A stretch of DNA of 11,516 nt, taken from SLFT01 sp964493075 (lineage in GTDB: Bacteria; Hydrogenedentota; Hydrogenedentia; Hydrogenedentales; CAITNO01). The notes under the pieces were generated by a model, which made no database searches, was not told where the DNA came from, and saw nothing but the letters and a program-made list of their open reading frames with translations. The stretch lies in the NCBI GenBank assembly GCA_964493075.1, contig CAZBNU010000124.1, positions 1 through 11,516 of the forward strand. The letters run 5' to 3'. Shown here one piece after another: positions 8,501 through 11,516 of the stretch. Numbering within the stretch: the first letter of the stretch is position 1; the number at the start of each line of letters is the position of its first letter. Made by a program: the position numbers and the translations under genes.

Positions 8501-9188
8501 ATTCTGCAGCAAGCATGAGGGTGTCTCCACAGGAACGTATGCGCGACTCACCGTAACGGACACTGGGCACGGCATGGATGAGGCCAAGAGAGCACAGATT
8601 TTTGATCCCTTCTACACCACCAAGCAGGTAGGCGAAGGTTCCGGACTTGGATTGGCCACGGTATATGGCATCGTAACGCAGCACAAAGGCGCCATTGATG
8701 TTGCCAGCGAAGTAGGAAAAGGAACAACATTCAGCGTTTATCTGCCGATTGCGGAAGGGGCTGTGGAGGAGGAGCGGCCCCGCGTTCGACGGTTGGGACC
8801 CGGCGGCACGGAAACCATTCTGGTCGCCGAAGACGACGAAATGCTATTGTCCCTGCTCGAAAAAATTCTCACCAAATCGGGATATACTGTTTTGCTTGCA
8901 AGAAACGGCGAAGAAGCAGTGGGGCTTTTCGAGGAACATGCCGATAAGATTGACATGGCGCTGCTGGATGTGATTATGCCTATACTGGGCGGCCAGCATG
9001 TCATGGAAAAGATACAGGCCGTTGCACCTGATATGAAATTCCTCTTCAGCAGCGGTTACAGTGAAAACGCCATCCAGACGGACTTTATTATCAAGGACGG
9101 CCTGCGCCTGATCAAAAAACCCTACAAGAGTTCTGAATTGCTGCAAGCAGTCCGCGATACGCTGGATATGCAGGATAATAATGCATAG
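5529..9188 (+). CDS. Membrane hybrid sensor histidine kinase, five PAS domains plus receiver
   Basis: The 1219-residue product has about six hydrophobic segments within residues 17-174 and a charged coiled-coil stretch (178-215). PAS domains follow at about 217-323, 333-445, 451-570, 577-696 and 708-825; most end in PAC-like segments such as DITERKRAEE. The HisKA region has GGVAHEFNNLLQ with phosphoacceptor His856. The HATPase domain shows the N box (Asn964, Asn968), DTGHG (1011-1015), FDPF (1025-1028) and GEGSGLGL (1035-1042). The C-terminal receiver (about 1096-1215) has the acidic cluster EDD at 1101-1103, phosphoacceptor Asp1147, Ser1174/Ser1175 and Lys1197, so both modules look active. 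AAGGAG sits 7 nt before the ATG. The HisKA-HATPase-receiver order resembles CckA-type kinases. No output regulator or HPt protein is adjacent, so its partner and signal are unknown. PAS3 and PAS4 are close duplicates. Confidence 0.95.
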   Translation: MVNSKRRQEIQEKISAAILGTILPLTATGMIIGVIALFFSQGQHFRILAALLLLGVVLAALWLLRQGKTFLSAHLLTVGIFVIIIAGMTLNGGVFSAGYKGFLILIPLVAWFYGPRMAILAFVTCVAMGGIFLLLDASDLLRDAPAPEPWQIWIFTSIGAILIMGITAIPSFMLYKTLDESERRRLALREAYDREKQAIESLKEHQQALQKLNARYEALFSNAGDGILLLDMDLNIVSVNDTFARIHGYTVEEIKRMGIKGLNPGADDVPPEMLTDLQAGEIQKFEVMHRHRDGHLFPMVVTASLIDTDGDRVIIATHYDLSERKEREDYAALLGRMLDEAPASITVHDREGRFYYANQMTIDLHGYCDINEFMEINLHELDVPESQSLIVERMRAIDENGEMRFESAHYRKDGSILPLAIHARTIEWQGRPALLSIASDISERKRAEEEVKRAHDFVGNVINAIGDPVFVKDEEHRFVLVNDAEVALLGYPREELIGKNDKDFFPKEEVKVFWEGDQQVLASGIENVNEEAITDMRSGETRVIVTRKTRYVDSRGRRFIVGISRDITDRKRSEDAVKRAYDFVENIINAIADPVFVKDEEHRFVLVNDAALALWGYRREELIGKTDTNFFAEDEVKVFWERDHQVLVTGEENINEESITGMRKDETRALITRKTRYVDSAGKRYIVGISSDITERKRAEEALRISEERFRIAAATVSDFIYERDMTTGEAEFFGDMEGCLGYAPGTFPRSLNGWLECIHPDDFAQVLQNLQQAPEHGGKYTLGYRIRRGDGTYANWEETGIILQDSNGTPTKCVGSANDVTARKLAEADREKMEEQLRQAQKMEAVGLLAGGVAHEFNNLLQVILGLVEMVQMDVGVDSSNGRLLEDVNRAGKRAAELTQELLAFSRRQTLMPVNVDLNALVDAEINMLRPLIGANIDVHFIPGAAVNTIRADKRQIEVVLMNLCINARDAMPHGGLLTIETDCAELDALFCSKHEGVSTGTYARLTVTDTGHGMDEAKRAQIFDPFYTTKQVGEGSGLGLATVYGIVTQHKGAIDVASEVGKGTTFSVYLPIAEGAVEEERPRVRRLGPGGTETILVAEDDEMLLSLLEKILTKSGYTVLLARNGEEAVGLFEEHADKIDMALLDVIMPILGGQHVMEKIQAVAPDMKFLFSSGYSENAIQTDFIIKDGLRLIKKPYKSSELLQAVRDTLDMQDNNA
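6879..7616 (+). repeat. Tandem intragenic duplication of a PAS domain (126-codon period)
   Basis: Kinase residues 451-570 (6879-7238) and 577-696 (7257-7616) align without gaps. By eye about 88 of 120 residues are identical, including the shared block DPVFVKDEEHRFVLVND. The DNA is much less similar: in that block and the following Ala, 11 of 18 codons differ synonymously. The duplication therefore looks old and held by selection on the protein. Confidence 0.9.
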
Positions 9189-9353
9189 TCAGGCAATAGG
9201 GAGACTAATGTTGTCGCCGTTGCCAAGTAAAATCCCCACTCGACTTTTTTTCTTGCGTACTGATAAAGAGCGGCATTTTGCTTTTGGCAACACGTAAAAA
9301 GTATTTAGGAAATGAACTTGGTTTGGTGACAATTTTTTGTCGGTTTGCCATTA

Positions 9354-9380
9354 ACCACAAAGAACACAAAAAACACAAAG
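9354..9380. repeat. Three 9-bp tandem units of the CACAAAG type
   Basis: Three contiguous units read ACCACAAAG, AACACAAAA and AACACAAAG. Similar intergenic repeats (ACCACAGAG/ACCACGAAG families) recur in genomes of several environmental phyla, and when wrongly translated they give Leu-Cys-rich spurious peptides. The minus-strand open frame 9205-9414 contains such a stretch (LCFLCSLW). Function is unknown. Confidence 0.7.
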
Positions 9381-9556
9381 AGGCAAGGACATGAAACCTG
9401 AAAGGCTTCTTCAATGTTTACGTTGAGCAACCTCTTCAGGATTTATTGGTGCTGACTCCTTAACTCAGGGGGGACGTCACAAACGAAGCATAGACTCTTC
9501 AGCCCGTGCATCTATGCGAAATGATCATCAGCAGTGCAGTGTTAATGAGGTGTTCA

Positions 9557-9573
9557 AGAACAACGCCTGTTCT
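9557..9573 (-). terminator. Weak candidate terminator hairpin after the AhpD-family gene
   Basis: AGAACA (9557-9562) pairs with TGTTCT (9568-9573) around a 5-nt loop, starting 1 nt beyond the minus-strand stop codon. TGTTC at 9551-9555 could pair with the same arm as an alternative. No T tract follows, so a Rho-independent role is doubtful. Confidence 0.25.
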
Positions 9574-9574
9574 A

Positions 9575-10054
9575 TTATCCCCATCTGCCGAATGAAATTC
9601 GGTGAAGCAGGCTTTCGATGCTGTTCATGGTGTAATTGCCTGTTTTGATGACACCCAACACAAGATCAATATCATCCGCTTTTTCTTGTCCGTATTCACC
9701 GATCATTTTGTCGCGAATTTCCTTGTCTGGCTTCCCCAAGGTTTCGGCCCAATGTTCGGCATACAGAACGCCTGTGAGTTCTTCCTGTGGGCAGTCGTCG
9801 AATCTGCCCGCCAAAAAGGCGTTGATTTCTTCGCGCGAGATGTTTTCCGCCATCGCCGCCTTGGTGTGGAAAGAAGCGCAATAGCGACAGTTGTTAACAT
9901 GGGTCACCGCCAGCATCATGCGTTCACGGAATGCAGGGGAAAGGGGCTTTCCTTTGAAAATCGCGCGTATTCGCTTTTGGTTCCTGAGAATAAATCGCAG
10001 GTCGTGCCAAAACTCGCCCAGCCCCTGATAGGTGCGTTTCCTAAATTTGTCCAT
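9575..10054 (-). CDS. AhpD / carboxymuconolactone decarboxylase family protein
   Basis: The 159-residue product carries the fold's redox motif C-x2-C-x3-H (NNCRYCASFHTKAA; Cys56, Cys59 and His63 from this start). In AhpD and related proteins the two cysteines act as a thiol-disulfide pair with alkylhydroperoxidase or general peroxidase activity. Many family members have no known reaction, so no specific substrate is proposed. There is no signal peptide or membrane segment, so it is probably cytoplasmic. I chose the ATG at 10054 because AAAGG lies 10 nt upstream. The in-frame ATG at 10072 would add six residues but has no ribosome binding site and lies inside a palindrome. The GH9 gene ends about 44 bp upstream on the same strand, so readthrough cotranscription is possible, but the functions have no obvious link. 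Confidence 0.82.
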   Translation of the reverse strand: MDKFRKRTYQGLGEFWHDLRFILRNQKRIRAIFKGKPLSPAFRERMMLAVTHVNNCRYCASFHTKAAMAENISREEINAFLAGRFDDCPQEELTGVLYAEHWAETLGKPDKEIRDKMIGEYGQEKADDIDLVLGVIKTGNYTMNSIESLLHRISFGRWG

Positions 10055-10071
10055 TCGCAAAAAACCTTTCA

Positions 10072-10091
10072 TGTAGTACTACAATTGTACT
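10072..10091 (-). promoter_or_regulatory. Overlapping palindromes, candidate BlaI/CopY-type operator
   Basis: The perfect 12-bp palindrome TGTAGTACTACA (10072-10083) overlaps the perfect 10-bp palindrome TACAATTGTA (10080-10089). AGTAC and GTACT also flank the latter. TACANNTGTA is the core recognised by BlaI/MecI and CopY-family winged-helix repressors. It lies 25 nt upstream of the AhpD-family start at 10054, in the short gap after the GH9 stop. No repressor gene is in the window, so the match rests on sequence alone. Confidence 0.4.
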
Positions 10092-10098
10092 TTTTGGT

Positions 10099-11516
10099 TT
10101 ATTGTCTGCCTGTGCCCAACAGTTGTGTAATGGCATTCAGATAGGCGGTGTTGTGGGGCAGCCATACCTCGTTGGGTTCAAAGGCTGGGATGTCTACGCC
10201 GCTCATATCCACGAAGGGGCGATCATCGCCCACATCGCGCCAGGTAACGCCATTGACCACACCACCGGGTACTGCGCCTCGGGGGATCCCTGCGAAGGTG
10301 TAGCGGTGATGGTAGCTGGGCAGGTTGGCGCTGCCAACCCCTTCCATCAGACTGACATTGTATGGATTCAGGCCGAGGGTCCAATTGAACTGATCATATA
10401 CAAAGCGCAGGAACCGGGGATCGGGTTCGTACTGATAAGCCAGCGCCATGAAGGTGGCGGCTTCAAGCAAATGGCTGCTGGTGCCTACGTGCCAGCCGCC
10501 CTTGTCGGCGGGGGTGTTGAAGAAGTTAGGATTATCCGGCGGACCGAAGGTGTACACACCGAAAGGATTTGCGGCGTTTGCAAGCATGGTTTCGGCACGG
10601 GCAAGTACGGCGTCCCGCAATGCCGCTGCATGATGGGTGTCAAACGAAGTGTCATAACGTCGCAGGACTTCAATGGACATGGCGCTTGCGTCCGTTGTCG
10701 CCTTTGTTTCTTCAAGTAGGGAAGCCGCTGTCTCTTTATATTTCATATCGCCTGTCGCAATGAACAAATCTATGGAGGTGCTTAACTGCCACAGTCCGCG
10801 TCGGTTTTCTTTCAGGGCGTATTCAAGACTTCGTGCCGCCGCTTCGATCCAGGGCGTGGCATTATTCCCGTCAAGCAATACCGCAATACGCGCCACGGCG
10901 GCCTGATGCGTATCAGGAATATCGCCGCTTTCACGGGTGCCACGTCGTTCGTCGCCTGTGTTGGGGAGATTGTCTGTTTCGAGTTCAGGCGGACCCCAAA
11001 AACCATAGCCCGAGGTGATAGCGCCGAAAGCCGAACCATCCGCCATAATCATGCGGCGCGTGTGGTCGCCACCCCAGAGAATTTCGTCGAAAAATTCGCC
11101 GCGCCCTTCCTCATCCAAAAGCAACCGATCGAAGGCGTCGCGCTGCTGGGCGTAGGCCACCGCCAACCCGTACACATAAGGCGCGTTGTGATAGGTGTTG
11201 TAGTCGCCAGCATCGTGCCAGCCGCCCCAGAGTTCGTATTGTGTTTTTCCGTCCGGGGTTACGGCATCATCAAGATGGCAGGCATCATGCCAACCGGGAA
11301 TTGCCATGCCGCAACGCTGGTAATAAAAGAATCGGTATGCCAATCGCGCTGTTTCCTGCCATAACAGGTCATCCCCGATTTTGAAAGGCCAGGAAAATTC
11401 CGTCAGATCATCCAACGAGACTTGAATTCGCATTTCACCAATGGCGTTGCAGTCGCTAAACTCGCCACTGTAATATTCGTAGCCCCAGTCGTGGCCGTAA
11501 TGCCCTGTGATGCGAC
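10099..11516 (-). CDS. Glycoside hydrolase family 9 enzyme (endoglucanase-type), 5' end off the window
   Basis: The open frame continues without a stop to the window edge, so the first ATG inside (11433) is internal. The residues upstream of it (HDWGYEYYSGEFSDCNAIGE) belong to the same protein, perhaps the end of an N-terminal Ig-like domain often found before GH9 modules. Counting from that Met, GGWHDAGDYNTY (70-81) holds the two Asp of the catalytic base motif (D74, D77). LGLNPYN (353-359) and SYHHRYTF (373-380) match the C-terminal GH9 signature. NEVWLPHNTAYLNA (421-434) supplies the general acid Glu422. Family enzymes are inverting beta-1,4-glucanases or related exo-enzymes acting on cellulose and similar glucans. 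The key residues look intact. Secretion cannot be judged because the N-terminus is missing, and no carbohydrate-binding module or dockerin follows the catalytic domain. Confidence 0.92.
   Translation of the reverse strand, partial: RITGHYGHDWGYEYYSGEFSDCNAIGEMRIQVSLDDLTEFSWPFKIGDDLLWQETARLAYRFFYYQRCGMAIPGWHDACHLDDAVTPDGKTQYELWGGWHDAGDYNTYHNAPYVYGLAVAYAQQRDAFDRLLLDEEGRGEFFDEILWGGDHTRRMIMADGSAFGAITSGYGFWGPPELETDNLPNTGDERRGTRESGDIPDTHQAAVARIAVLLDGNNATPWIEAAARSLEYALKENRRGLWQLSTSIDLFIATGDMKYKETAASLLEETKATTDASAMSIEVLRRYDTSFDTHHAAALRDAVLARAETMLANAANPFGVYTFGPPDNPNFFNTPADKGGWHVGTSSHLLEAATFMALAYQYEPDPRFLRFVYDQFNWTLGLNPYNVSLMEGVGSANLPSYHHRYTFAGIPRGAVPGGVVNGVTWRDVGDDRPFVDMSGVDIPAFEPNEVWLPHNTAYLNAITQLLGTGRQ

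Larger units (their letters stand above)
9189..9574. other. Noncoding spacer between the kinase and the AhpD-family gene
   Basis: The stretch separates two convergent genes and holds no supportable gene. It contains a distant perfect 8-bp inverted repeat, GTTGCCAA (9219-9226) with TTGGCAAC (9284-9291). There is also a short hairpin GACAA-TTTT-TTGTC (9328-9341) and a 9-bp tandem repeat (9354-9380). No canonical terminator with a T tract directly follows the kinase stop; the T run at 9245-9251 is not preceded by a strong stem. Confidence 0.5.

Noticed and set aside
9205..9414. 69-codon minus-strand open frame with LCFLCSLW
   Set aside because: This is the typical false translation of the CACAAAG-type repeat; no start signal or domain supports it.
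9588..9602. Hairpin CCGAAT-GAA-ATTCGG at the end of the AhpD-family gene
   Set aside because: It lies within the coding sequence and has no T tract downstream; a chance stem is enough to explain it.
1..11516. Possible new defence, mobile or RNA-guided system
   Set aside because: No nuclease/helicase cluster, reverse transcriptase, toxin-antitoxin pair, integrase, direct-repeat array or structured RNA was found; all large genes belong to recognisable housekeeping or catabolic families.

Overview
This 11.5 kb window reads as an ordinary chromosomal segment of a diderm environmental bacterium. Three things suggest an affiliation near the PVC superphylum (Planctomycetes, Lentisphaerae) or Hydrogenedentes: a Tat-exported Gfo/Idh/MocA oxidoreductase of the type those groups multiply, an acidic Glu/Gly linker in a lipoprotein, and a 9-bp intergenic tandem repeat of the CACAAAG type. 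There is no rRNA or other marker gene, so the assignment is tentative. No tRNA, rRNA, CRISPR array, transposase or integrase is visible.

Layout, left to right. (1) 57-1490 (+): Tat-signal Gfo/Idh/MocA oxidoreductase, closed by a strong intrinsic terminator at 1516-1558. (2) 5024-1605 (-): a probable two-gene operon. The first gene is a PASTA-domain lipoprotein with an NTF2-like C-terminus (5024-3963). The second, 24 bp downstream, is a large secreted protein with a zinc-dependent phospholipase C / S1-P1 nuclease-type domain, a PKD domain and a further beta-rich domain (3938-1605). An extended -10 promoter and a Fur-like palindrome lie upstream of the pair. (3) 5025-5528: AT-rich divergent intergenic region. 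(4) 5529-9188 (+): a 1219-residue membrane hybrid histidine kinase with six predicted membrane segments, five PAS domains (the third and fourth are a tandem duplicate), HisKA, HATPase and a C-terminal receiver. (5) 9189-9574: noncoding, with a 9-bp tandem repeat. (6) 10054-9575 (-): an AhpD/carboxymuconolactone decarboxylase-family protein. (7) 11516-10099 (-): a glycoside hydrolase family 9 enzyme whose 5' end runs off the window.

The content is extracellular and polymer-oriented: a periplasmic sugar-type oxidoreductase, a secreted metallo-esterase or nuclease, a GH9 beta-glucanase and a multi-input sensor kinase. That would fit a heterotroph living on plant or microbial polymers. Only the lipoprotein/hydrolase pair has an arrangement that clearly suggests joint function. 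I do not see a convincing new defence or mobile system. The points most worth checking are the tandem PAS duplication, the lipoprotein plus multidomain zinc-hydrolase operon with its Fur-like site, and a TACANNTGTA operator-like palindrome between the GH9 and AhpD-family genes.
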